DNA of 64,000 nucleotides from Bacillota bacterium (lineage in GTDB: Bacteria; Bacillota; Clostridia; Christensenellales; UMGS416): the NCBI GenBank assembly GCA_023435705.1, contig JAEYRH010000004.1, positions 62,001 through 126,000 on the forward strand, in the 5' to 3' direction. The notes under the pieces are model-generated. The model was not told the DNA's origin, did no database searches, and saw only the letters and a list, made by a program, of their open reading frames with translations. The position numbers were made by a program, and so were the translations under genes. Of this stretch, positions 35,115 through 42,612 are shown one piece after another. The first letter of the stretch is position 1, and each line of letters opens with the position of its first letter.

Positions 35115-36602
35115 ATGAGAATCGCAGTGATCGGCGCGACGGGCAAGGCGGGCAGCCTGATTGCCCGCGAGGCAAAGCAGCGGGGCCATGAGGTGACCGC
35201 GATCATACGCAACAAAAGCAAGCTGGCGCAGGGTCTCTACCCTGTGCTCGAGCGGGATATCATGGAGCTCACGGCGGACGATGTGCGCGGCTTTGAGGCG
35301 GTGGTGAGCGCTTATGGCTGCGCCCCCGGCCAGGAGGAATCACAGGTGGATGTGATGAAGCGGCTGATCACCGTGTTTGAGCAGCTGCCCCATGTGCGCC
35401 TGCTGGTGGTAGGCGGCGTCGCCAGCCTCTACACCGACGAAACGCTGGCCCATCAGCTGGTTGAGAGCCTGCCGCCCACGGCAAAGCTGCCCATCTATAT
35501 GGCAAAGGCGCTGAACCTGCTGCGCCAAAGCAAAGTGAATTGGACGTTTTTCAGCCCGGCGCTGCGCTTTGACCCCAAGGGCAGGCGCACCGGCAACTAC
35601 ACACTGGGCAGCGAATACATCATCAAGAACGATGGCGGAGAGAGCTACATCAGCTACGCCGACTATGCCATTGCGATGGTGGACGAGGCAGAAAACAACG
35701 CCTTTGCCCGCAAGCGTTTCACTGCGGTGGCAGAGCGGTTTGACATGCCGGAAGCCGCGCAGGGGGGGCGCAGGAGCTTTGTGCTGCATTCGAACCAGGA
35801 GCTAGCCGGACAGAATTTCCACCTGGTCATGGATGACGGCAACGAATATGTGGCTCAATTCCTGAGCGGCGAGGTGCTTTCCTGGGCCGGACGGGGCGAT
35901 GCCTTTGCAAACCATGGCTACCAGTGCGCGAAGGTGGCACCGAAGACTTATTTTGTGAGCTTCTTCTGCGGCAGTGGCGACACGCCACCTTGCCTGAGCG
36001 TGGTGCTGGATCTGAAGAACAGTCTTGCAACCATGGTGAAGGCAACCGTGGGCGCAAACTCCGCCCGCCCAAGGCTCACGACCCATCAGGTGGTCTTCGG
36101 AGCGATCAAGAAGCCCGGTGAACCATTGCCGGCTCTGCGCCACAGTTACTCGGCAGACCTGGTGGGAAAAAAGATTGCCTGGCAATACTCCCCCACAGTC
36201 CGGCTCACCCACATCTATCTGACCGAGCACTATATGCGCGGGTCACTCAAAAACATGCCGCCCATTGAGGACGGCATGCCGGAGGAGCTGAAGCAAGAGA
36301 TCGCCGACAGGGCACGGCGTTGGAGAGCGCTTTTCTTTGAGGAACCATGCTACACAATCAAAATCAACAAAAACCTCTATTTGCTTGGCATGATCGAGGA
36401 CTTCCGCAACCGGGTCAATCCCCAGACCGGAGGGGGCGACCTGGTGTTTGTGATCAACACCGACCTCATGCAGGACTTCCTGCGGTCCATCACAATCAAA
36501 CCGGGAGCCGCACCAGAGCTGCACATCGGCACAGCGCTGGGTGAGTTCATCGAAGAGCCCGATGAAATGGAGACGGCGGCGAGCCCCTACCGGTTATCGT
36601 GA
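35115..36602 (+). CDS. NAD(P)-binding reductase-like domain fused to MoaF-like domains (second copy)
   Basis: 495 residues. Residues 1-205 are the NAD(P)-binding part (MRIAVIGATGKAGSLIAREA; NWTFFSPALRFDPKG; SYISYADYAIAMVDE). Residues about 228-345 and 352-480 are the two MoaF-like domains (LAGQNFHLVMDDGNEYVAQF; DLVGKKIAWQYSPT). The charged Pro/Glu linker of the 27214 copy is nearly absent. ATG 35115 after AAGGAAAG is preferred to an upstream ATG at 35088 that overlaps the previous stop. It is the last gene of the MoaF operon and is followed by two terminator-like hairpins. Finding the same fusion in two operons on opposite strands supports a real functional pairing of the domains. Confidence 0.7.
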   Translation: MRIAVIGATGKAGSLIAREAKQRGHEVTAIIRNKSKLAQGLYPVLERDIMELTADDVRGFEAVVSAYGCAPGQEESQVDVMKRLITVFEQLPHVRLLVVGGVASLYTDETLAHQLVESLPPTAKLPIYMAKALNLLRQSKVNWTFFSPALRFDPKGRRTGNYTLGSEYIIKNDGGESYISYADYAIAMVDEAENNAFARKRFTAVAERFDMPEAAQGGRRSFVLHSNQELAGQNFHLVMDDGNEYVAQFLSGEVLSWAGRGDAFANHGYQCAKVAPKTYFVSFFCGSGDTPPCLSVVLDLKNSLATMVKATVGANSARPRLTTHQVVFGAIKKPGEPLPALRHSYSADLVGKKIAWQYSPTVRLTHIYLTEHYMRGSLKNMPPIEDGMPEELKQEIADRARRWRALFFEEPCYTIKINKNLYLLGMIEDFRNRVNPQTGGGDLVFVINTDLMQDFLRSITIKPGAAPELHIGTALGEFIEEPDEMETAASPYRLS

Positions 36603-36615
36603 TTCAGGTCGTATC

Positions 36616-36643
36616 ACGCCTTGCGCACTGCGCAGGGCGTTTT
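36616..36643 (+). terminator. Intrinsic terminator after the MoaF operon
   Basis: CGCCTTGCGC and GCGCAGGGCG pair around ACT and are followed by TTTT. Confidence 0.75.
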
Positions 36644-36660
36644 CTATTATCCTGTGCAGC

Positions 36661-36691
36661 AAAGGGCCCCCGGCAATGCCGGGGGCCCTTT
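36661..36691. terminator. Strong bidirectional terminator
   Basis: A perfect long stem AAAGGGCCCCCGGC/GCCGGGGGCCCTTT lies between the convergent MoaF operon and the ABC importer operon. Confidence 0.85.
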
Positions 36692-36728
36692 GGTTTTGCA
36701 CTTGGGTGTAGTTTCTCTGGGTTACAGA

Positions 36729-38417
36729 TTACTTAGCCATGTAGCGGTCATAGGCACCCTGATAGAGCTTCATCGCATCTTCAAGACCCATGTCCTTGCA
36801 CTGCTGGACAACCTGCGGAACCTCGGAGATCGGGCGCTGGCCAACCACGAACTTGATGAAGTTTTCCACGATGGCGGTCTTCACGTCGTTCATGATCTTG
36901 GCATAGTCCTTGGACTCCTGGGCGCTGAGGGTCAGGTTCGGCAAGCACAGGCTGCCGTCACCGGTGGCCCATCTCTTGTGCGCTTCGGTGGATTCGGGGG
37001 TGTTCAGCTCGATGGAGCCCCAAGCTTCATAGCTCATCAGCTTCGGCCACGAACCGAACGTGGGGATGGCATACTTGTTCACCTTGTCGTTGATGGTGAA
37101 CTCAGGATCCTTAGACACTTCATCGGTCCAGGCTTTCTTGCCGTCGGCACCGACTGTGTAGGAAACGCCTTCCTTGCCCCAGTTGATGATGTCGCTGCCT
37201 TCCTGGGAGTACATGAAGTTGATCAGATTGAAGCAAGCTTCGGCCACGCCGTCCTTCTCAGCCTGAGGAGTGACAACTGTGCCTTCGGTGGAAGCCGCGG
37301 GACGCACCAGGGCGCTGTTGGGGCTGTAGGGCTTGCCGTCGGGCCCCTTCAGGGGGGTCAGGCCTTCAAAGGTGGCGTCGGGGTTGGTCTTGCGCAGAGC
37401 GGTCTGGAAAATGTTGAAGTTGGAGGGCCAGATATGCAGCACGCCGACGCGGTCACCGGTGACCTTGGCGTCCTGAGCTGTGCCATCCTGCACGGACCAC
37501 TCGGGATCGAGCAGCTTTTCGGTGTACCACTTGTTCAGCGTGGTCACCAGTTCCTGGAAGTTCTTGCCATCGTTGACAGCGATCCAGTAGTTGACCTTGC
37601 CGGTTGTGGGGTCAATCTGGGTCTCCTGATACAGCAGGCCGTAGGCGGAGATGATGTCGGACAGTGTGAAGAACCAAGTGCCACCGCCAAGGTTGTAATC
37701 GGTGATACCAATCTCGTCCTTCTGACCGTTGCCGTTCGGATCCTGGTCACGGAACGCAACCAAGACGTCATACAGCTCGTCAATGGAGGTTGGGGTCTGC
37801 TTGTTGACCTTCTTCAGCCAGTCAGAGCGGATGCCCAGGCCCCAGTACGCGCCGCGCCTGAGATCGGTATCCACATGGCAGAACAGAGCGGAAGTGCCGT
37901 CATCCAGCGTCACGGACCTACGGATCGCTTCATTGGAATCCAGCAATGCGAACCAGTTGGGCACAAGAGCCTTGTACTTCTCGTTTTTGCTGAAGTCAAT
38001 GGCGATGCCATCGGCGATAGCAGCGGACAGACCGCCGTCATAGTTGTTGAAGTTGTGGTAGAACATGTCTGTCAGCGTGCCGCTGGCCAGCATGACGTTG
38101 GCGGCCTGGTTGTAATCTTCGCCAGCCGCGGGGCCCTGGAAGTCAAACTTGACGTTCATCTTCTCTTCCAGAGTCTGGATCCAAACAGCGTCTGACCAGT
38201 TGGTGATCAGCTTGGTGTTGTTGGGAGCAGCCCTGTAGTAGGAGATCTTGGCGGGTTCACCCTTCGGTTCAGGCTCCGAGGATGTAGCGGGAGCATCCGT
38301 AGCAGCAGGTGCAACCGTTGCCGCGTTGGACGGAGCGGGGGCGGCGGACTGGCATCCCGCCATAGCGAGCAGCATTGCGATCGCTATCAGCAAGGACAGG
38401 ACACGAAACTTTTTCAT
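36729..38417 (-). CDS. Sugar-binding lipoprotein of an ABC importer (LplA-like)
   Basis: 562 residues. The signal peptide with lipobox LAMAGC is cleaved before a Cys near residue 22 and followed by a low-complexity Ala/Pro/Thr linker (about 25-55), then a type-1 extracellular solute-binding domain (YYRAAPNNTKLITNW; DFSKNEKYKALVPNW). This long LplA/YtcQ subfamily binds oligosaccharides for CUT1 importers. ATG 38417 follows AAGGAGG. It is downstream of both permease genes; a small hairpin CCGGAACTCCGG (38442-38453) in the gap may stabilise its transcript so that binding protein exceeds permease. Confidence 0.93.
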   Translation of the reverse strand: MKKFRVLSLLIAIAMLLAMAGCQSAAPAPSNAATVAPAATDAPATSSEPEPKGEPAKISYYRAAPNNTKLITNWSDAVWIQTLEEKMNVKFDFQGPAAGEDYNQAANVMLASGTLTDMFYHNFNNYDGGLSAAIADGIAIDFSKNEKYKALVPNWFALLDSNEAIRRSVTLDDGTSALFCHVDTDLRRGAYWGLGIRSDWLKKVNKQTPTSIDELYDVLVAFRDQDPNGNGQKDEIGITDYNLGGGTWFFTLSDIISAYGLLYQETQIDPTTGKVNYWIAVNDGKNFQELVTTLNKWYTEKLLDPEWSVQDGTAQDAKVTGDRVGVLHIWPSNFNIFQTALRKTNPDATFEGLTPLKGPDGKPYSPNSALVRPAASTEGTVVTPQAEKDGVAEACFNLINFMYSQEGSDIINWGKEGVSYTVGADGKKAWTDEVSKDPEFTINDKVNKYAIPTFGSWPKLMSYEAWGSIELNTPESTEAHKRWATGDGSLCLPNLTLSAQESKDYAKIMNDVKTAIVENFIKFVVGQRPISEVPQVVQQCKDMGLEDAMKLYQGAYDRYMAK

Positions 38418-38466
38418 GGCTCAACCTCCTTATATTCAACACCGGAACTCCGGCATTGTTCGAACA

Positions 38467-39360
38467 TCAGCCCTTCAGAGCACCGATCATCACGCCTTGT
38501 GTGAAGTGCTTCTGGATGAAGGGATAGATCAGCATGATCGGAATGACAGAGATGATCACCGTGGAATACTTCATCAGCCTCTTATATGCTTCGTTCTGAG
38601 ACCCTTCATATGCACCGCCGGACATCTGCGCACCGGCCTGGTTGTTGATCAGGATTGTACGAAGCACCAGCTGCAGCGGGAATTTCTCCTTGGTTTTCAG
38701 ATAAATCAACGCATTTGACCATGAGTTCCAGTGGCCGACCGCGTAGAACAGACCCAGGGCTGCGATCGTGGGAATGATCATGGGCAGCACGATCTGATAC
38801 AGCACCCGGAACTCCCCGGCACCGTCTAGCCGGGCGGATTCCTCCAGCTCAGCCGGCACACCCATGATTGCCGTGCGCATGATGATCAGCAGATAGGTGC
38901 TGATCAAACCGGGCAAAATGAGCGACCAAATGCTGTCATACAACCCCAACGACTTCACAACCAGGAAGGAGGGGATCATACCGCCGCTGAAATACATCGT
39001 GATGACCACCATGATGGTCAAAAACCGGTTCCAGAGCATACCGCGACGGGAAAGCACATAGGCGAACATCGTCGTCATCAGCAAGTTCAGCATGGTGCCG
39101 ACCACCACAATGAACCCGGTGACCTTGTAGCCATTGATGATGTCGTCTGTCTTAAACGCCAGAGTGTATCCGTTGATTGTGAACCCAAGGGGCGCCAGCA
39201 GCAACCCGCGGTGGGCCATCAGCCTGTCCGGATCGCTGAACGAAGCGAACAGCACGTAGATGAACGGATAAATCGTGATAATGCTGAGCAGCACCAGGAA
39301 GATCGTGTTTGCGGTGTCAAAGACCTTGCTGCCAACACTCTTTTTGCCATATTGCCACAT
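38467..39360 (-). CDS. Carbohydrate ABC importer permease (LplC/YtcP, MalG type)
   Basis: 297 residues with six predicted membrane helices, beginning with TIFLVLLSIITIYPFIYVLFASFSDP. The cytoplasmic EAA loop that docks the ATPase is EESARLDGAGEFRVLYQIVLP (about 190-210). It pairs with the permease at 39380 and the binding protein at 36729. No ATPase gene is in the cluster, as is usual for this class, which shares a global MsmK-like ATPase. GGAGGGG precedes the ATG at 39360. Confidence 0.93.
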   Translation of the reverse strand: MWQYGKKSVGSKVFDTANTIFLVLLSIITIYPFIYVLFASFSDPDRLMAHRGLLLAPLGFTINGYTLAFKTDDIINGYKVTGFIVVVGTMLNLLMTTMFAYVLSRRGMLWNRFLTIMVVITMYFSGGMIPSFLVVKSLGLYDSIWSLILPGLISTYLLIIMRTAIMGVPAELEESARLDGAGEFRVLYQIVLPMIIPTIAALGLFYAVGHWNSWSNALIYLKTKEKFPLQLVLRTILINNQAGAQMSGGAYEGSQNEAYKRLMKYSTVIISVIPIMLIYPFIQKHFTQGVMIGALKG

Positions 39361-39379
39361 TGTTATATCCCCTCCTGAC

Positions 39380-40351
39380 TTACCAGAGCGAAACGTCGGT
39401 CATCTTCCGACTGAACGCGTTCATACTGACCAGCAGTATCACGTTCACAACAGAGTTGAACAAGCCGACAGCGGTGCTGTAGCTGTAATTGTTCTGTTGC
39501 AGGCCGTAGCGGTACACAAAGCTTGAAATCACATCCGCTGTTTCATAGGTGGTGCCGGAATAGAGCAGAATGATTTTTTCAAACCCGACGCTCATCATGC
39601 TGCCAACGCGCAGGATCAGCATGATCACGATGGTGCTCATGATGCCGGGCAGCGTGACGTGAAGCACGCGCTGGAACCGGTTGCAGCCATCGATCACCGC
39701 CGCGTCATACAGCTGCACATCCACCGAGGATAACGCTGCCATATAGATAATGGCTCCATAACCCAGATACTGCCAGATGCCTGAAGCGACATAGATCGTC
39801 CGGAAGTATTGCGGGAACATCAGGAAAATTGTTTTCTCATAGCCCAGGGGGATCAGGCCTTCCGCGCCAAAGAGGCCAACCAACACCTGATTGATCAGGC
39901 CCTCCATGGAGAGGAAGTCCACCAGAATGCCGCAGATAACGACCAGGGAGATGAAGTAGGGCAGGTATGATACCGTCTGCACCGTGCGCTTGAACGCTTT
40001 ATTGGACACCTCGTTCACCAGCAGCGCAAACAGGATCGGCGCCGGGAAACCAAACAGGATGTCATAAAAGTTGATCAGCAGCGTGTTGCGGATGATGCGC
40101 CATGTGTAATGGTTCGTGAAAAACTGCTCAAAGTACTTCAGACCGACCCACTCACTGCGAAAGAAGCCCTTCAGGGGTTTAAAATTTTCGAATGCGACGA
40201 GAACACCAGCCATTGGCATATAGCAAAAGATTACATAGTATGCCACACCAAGCAGGGCCAGCAGATACACTGCCTTGAATCTCTTCCAGTCTTTGGCGAC
40301 CTTGCTGCCGAACGAAACGTTATACTTCGAACGGCTCTCACTCTTCACCAC
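39380..40351 (-). CDS. Carbohydrate ABC importer permease (LplB, MalF type)
   Basis: 323 residues with six membrane segments and the LplB-type opening LLALLGVAYYVIFCYMPMAG; the EAA loop reads YDAAVIDGCNRFQRVLHVTLPG (about 225-245). The start is one of a TTG-GTG-GTG run after GGAGG; the GTG at 40351 (or 40348) has the best spacing. The gene begins 18 bases after the end of the GntR/LacI regulator gene, so regulator, both permeases and binding protein are one operon from 41485 to 36729. Confidence 0.92.
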   Translation of the reverse strand: MVKSESRSKYNVSFGSKVAKDWKRFKAVYLLALLGVAYYVIFCYMPMAGVLVAFENFKPLKGFFRSEWVGLKYFEQFFTNHYTWRIIRNTLLINFYDILFGFPAPILFALLVNEVSNKAFKRTVQTVSYLPYFISLVVICGILVDFLSMEGLINQVLVGLFGAEGLIPLGYEKTIFLMFPQYFRTIYVASGIWQYLGYGAIIYMAALSSVDVQLYDAAVIDGCNRFQRVLHVTLPGIMSTIVIMLILRVGSMMSVGFEKIILLYSGTTYETADVISSFVYRYGLQQNNYSYSTAVGLFNSVVNVILLVSMNAFSRKMTDVSLW

Positions 40352-40369
40352 CAATTTCCTCCACCTTCC

Positions 40370-41485
40370 TTAACTAATAAATTGCAGCCGGTTCGTCTCA
40401 CTGGGTAGCAACCTCAAGGTCGATTCCCTTTCCACAAGGTTCAAGGGCACATAGACATTGACGTTCAGCTCACTGTTGTTGCGCTCAATCATATCAAGCA
40501 TCAGCATGAAGGCGGCGCGGGAAATCGTCCGGTAATCCACAGCCACTGTGGTGAGGGCAGGCCGGATGTAGGTGGCCTGATCCACATTGTCAAACCCGAC
40601 AATACTGATGTCTCCCGGCACGGAATAACCGGAATCCAAGGCTTCCATAACGGCGCCGATGGCCATTGCGTCGTTTGCGGCGAAAATAGCGGTGGGGAGC
40701 CGCCCCCGGGCAATCATTTGGCGCATGGCCGCCTTGCCGCTGGCCATTGTCCAGTCTCCCGCCACAATCCATTCTGGATTGACCGGAAGCCCTTTGCGCT
40801 CCAGGCTCTCTGTATAGCCGCGGAACCTGTCCGCATGAATCGGGCCCCCTGTGTCGGTGCCGATGAAGCCAATCTCCTGATGGCCCAAGCCAAGAAGGTA
40901 GTCCATCACCATATGCGCACCGCTTTTATTATCCAGAGAAACGGAAGGATACTCGGAAAAGCTCTGGTTGACCAATACTGCGGGAATGCCTTTTTTATGC
41001 AGCTCCGCGTAAATCTCAACGGGCACAAAGCTTGCGAAGAAGATGCCGCTTGGGTTGCAGGACCGCAGGATATCGTCTGCAGTGTCTTTTTCTGCAAACG
41101 ATTTATACAACAGATCGTATCCTCGAGAGGAGCATTCGTGCTCCATGGCGTCCATCAATTGGGCATTGAACGGCTCACGGATCATGTCTGCGTTGTTTTG
41201 GCCCCTTGGAAGCATGAACAGCAACAGCTTGGTCTTGCCCTGTTCGGCCTGATTGCCAAATGACCCGACGCATGTGCCCAATCCGGGGATCCTGACCACC
41301 TTGCCGTCATCCACCATCAGCGCCAGGGCCCTGCGCACTGTGGCGCGCTCAACCCCATAGATGGAGCACAGCTTGCTCTCCGAAGGGATCATGCTTCCCG
41401 GCGGATACACACCCTGCAGAATACGAAGCGTGATGTCTTCGTAAATCTGCTTGTATACAGGTGTCTTGCTGCCCCGATCAATCAT
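40370..41485 (-). CDS. GntR/LacI-type hybrid transcription regulator (paralogue 2)
   Basis: 371 residues: GntR winged helix (about 1-75; CSIYGVERATVRRALALMVDDG, almost identical to the regulator at 407) plus LacI-type sensor (about 95-365; EIGFIGTDTGGPIHADRF; GDISIVGFDNVDQATYIRP). The near-identical recognition helix suggests that both regulators bind similar operators, while their sensors differ. It heads the ABC importer operon, so it likely responds to the imported sugar. ATG 41485 after AAAGG is chosen over an upstream TTG. Confidence 0.88.
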   Translation of the reverse strand: MIDRGSKTPVYKQIYEDITLRILQGVYPPGSMIPSESKLCSIYGVERATVRRALALMVDDGKVVRIPGLGTCVGSFGNQAEQGKTKLLLFMLPRGQNNADMIREPFNAQLMDAMEHECSSRGYDLLYKSFAEKDTADDILRSCNPSGIFFASFVPVEIYAELHKKGIPAVLVNQSFSEYPSVSLDNKSGAHMVMDYLLGLGHQEIGFIGTDTGGPIHADRFRGYTESLERKGLPVNPEWIVAGDWTMASGKAAMRQMIARGRLPTAIFAANDAMAIGAVMEALDSGYSVPGDISIVGFDNVDQATYIRPALTTVAVDYRTISRAAFMLMLDMIERNNSELNVNVYVPLNLVERESTLRLLPSETNRLQFIS

Positions 41486-41538
41486 TGCACTCAAAACCTT
41501 TGGTTGATTTGACCAACTCCATTTTCAATGGCGACCTT

Positions 41539-41567
41539 ATAGTATCATTGAACAACATGTATGTCAA
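41539..41567 (-). promoter_or_regulatory. Promoter of the regulator/ABC importer operon
   Basis: On the minus strand TTGACA (41562-41567), 17 bases, TACTAT (41539-41544). The spacer holds the imperfect palindrome ACATACATGTTGT, a candidate operator. Confidence 0.6.
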
Positions 41568-41642
41568 TGCTCAAATAAACGTTTCTCAGACTATTTTGTA
41601 TGTGCATTACTTCCATATTTCCCAGGCCGTTTTATGTATATT

Positions 41643-41688
41643 TGTTATAATCGAATAGTTGCCGTCGAAACGTGGTATACATGTATAC
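41643..41688 (+). promoter_or_regulatory. Extended -10 element and 14-bp perfect palindrome in a gene-free region
   Basis: TGT-TATAAT at 41643-41651 points right. GTATACATGTATAC (41675-41688) is a perfect palindrome just downstream. The whole region 41486-41911 is AT-rich and I see no convincing gene in it; a short frame after 41672 lacks any family resemblance. Confidence 0.4.
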
Positions 41689-41911
41689 AATTCGGTGGCT
41701 ATACCCCTTGCGGATGTGCAGATACGCCTCTCTGATACTTTGGGAAAATATGACAAATGTTACAAAAGAAGTTTTTCATCAGCATTGTATCGCAATGGAT
41801 CAGTTGAAAAAGCGCAGAAACAGTCGGCATTGGCTTGTCAGGGCATCACAAATGAATAGGCCCGCAAATGGCTCATACTTGCCAAAATCGCAGGGGCCAT
41901 CCCTCTTGGAA

Positions 41912-42334
41912 TCAAGCCATTAGGTTATCAGTCACCCGTTGCAGCAGCTGGCACAACGTTTCTTTTTCCTGATCGGAAAACCCGATGTAGCATACTTCTT
42001 CCAATGCGCTCATGATGCCGGCAGTCTGCTCCGCCTTCTCGCGGCCAAGCTCCGTCAGCGTGATGATAAACGCCCGTTTGCCGCACGCCAGGTTGGCCGC
42101 CGTTTTTTTGATCAATCCCTTGTGGCTCATGTTGCGCAGCAGGATCGTCATCGTGGCCGGCTCCACGCGGCATTGCTCGGCAAGCTCTTTTTGGGAGCAG
42201 CCTTCATTTTCATTGAGAAACGCAAGCACCTTGGGCTGACCGGGCGAAAGGTCCAGCGCCTGAAGCTCCTGGCGGCTCCGTTTGTAGTGCGCCCCCGACG
42301 CTTCAATCAGATAACTGTGCAGCCTTTTCCCCAT
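41912..42334 (-). CDS. MarR-family transcription regulator
   Basis: 140 residues with the MarR winged helix: LSPGQPKVLAFLNENEGCSQKELAEQCRVEPATMTILLRNMSHKGLI, then the wing (about 75-95) and a C-terminal dimerisation helix. ATG 42334 follows GGGGAGGG; an upstream ATG at 42403 has no Shine-Dalgarno. Its own promoter is the best in the window (TTGACA-16-TATAAT) and carries the palindrome ATTAG-CAAT-CTAAT just downstream of the start site, implying autorepression. The same palindrome precedes the divergent GH3 gene and two distant catabolic units, so it is probably the local master repressor. The ligand is unknown. Confidence 0.88.
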   Translation of the reverse strand: MGKRLHSYLIEASGAHYKRSRQELQALDLSPGQPKVLAFLNENEGCSQKELAEQCRVEPATMTILLRNMSHKGLIKKTAANLACGKRAFIITLTELGREKAEQTAGIMSALEEVCYIGFSDQEKETLCQLLQRVTDNLMA

Positions 42335-42417
42335 ACGTATGACCCTCCCCTTTGGCCGGTGAACCGGCAGAACCTTCTTGCTCCGCTTGACAAACGATGG
42401 CATATCTCAGCTATCAA

Positions 42418-42433
42418 AATTAGCAATCTAATC
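42418..42433. promoter_or_regulatory. Operator site C (marR autoregulation)
   Basis: AATTAG-CAAT-CTAATC, with perfect inner arms ATTAG/CTAAT, sits at about +1 to +20 of the marR transcript. Confidence 0.65.
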
Positions 42434-42440
42434 AATTAAA

Positions 42441-42468
42441 ATTATACACATATCATGCAAAATGTCAA
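42441..42468 (-). promoter_or_regulatory. Promoter of the marR gene
   Basis: On the minus strand TTGACA (42463-42468), 16 bases, TATAAT (42441-42446): consensus boxes. Confidence 0.75.
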
Positions 42469-42531
42469 TGGCGATCGTGGTTTTAGTGGAGCTATAGCCT
42501 GCATAGCCGGAAATAAGCATTGGATTTGACT

Positions 42532-42547
42532 TATTAGTATGCTAATT
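42532..42547. promoter_or_regulatory. Operator site D, upstream of the GH3 gene
   Basis: TATTAG-TATG-CTAATT, inner arms perfect. It lies 6 bases upstream of a TTGACT (42554-42559) that is 17 bases from TATACC (42577-42582), the likely GH3 promoter. Confidence 0.6.
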
Positions 42548-42612
42548 TAATTCTTGACTTCCCGTTTTTTTCATGATATACCCAAACTGAATACCAATAA
42601 GGAGATGCGGAT

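Noticed and set aside
27214..36602. Molybdenum cofactor biosynthesis locus, suggested by the MoaF-like domains.
   Set aside because: No moaA-E, moeA, mobA or molybdoenzyme genes are nearby; the MoaF resemblance concerns fold only.
36729..40351. A dedicated ATPase gene for the sugar importer.
   Set aside because: None lies in or next to the cluster; the only ABC ATPases in the window are LivF and LivG. A shared MsmK-like ATPase elsewhere is expected.
41672..41923. An 83-codon frame in the gap upstream of marR's 3' end.
   Set aside because: Its start lies on the palindrome, there is no ribosome site and no recognisable protein features.
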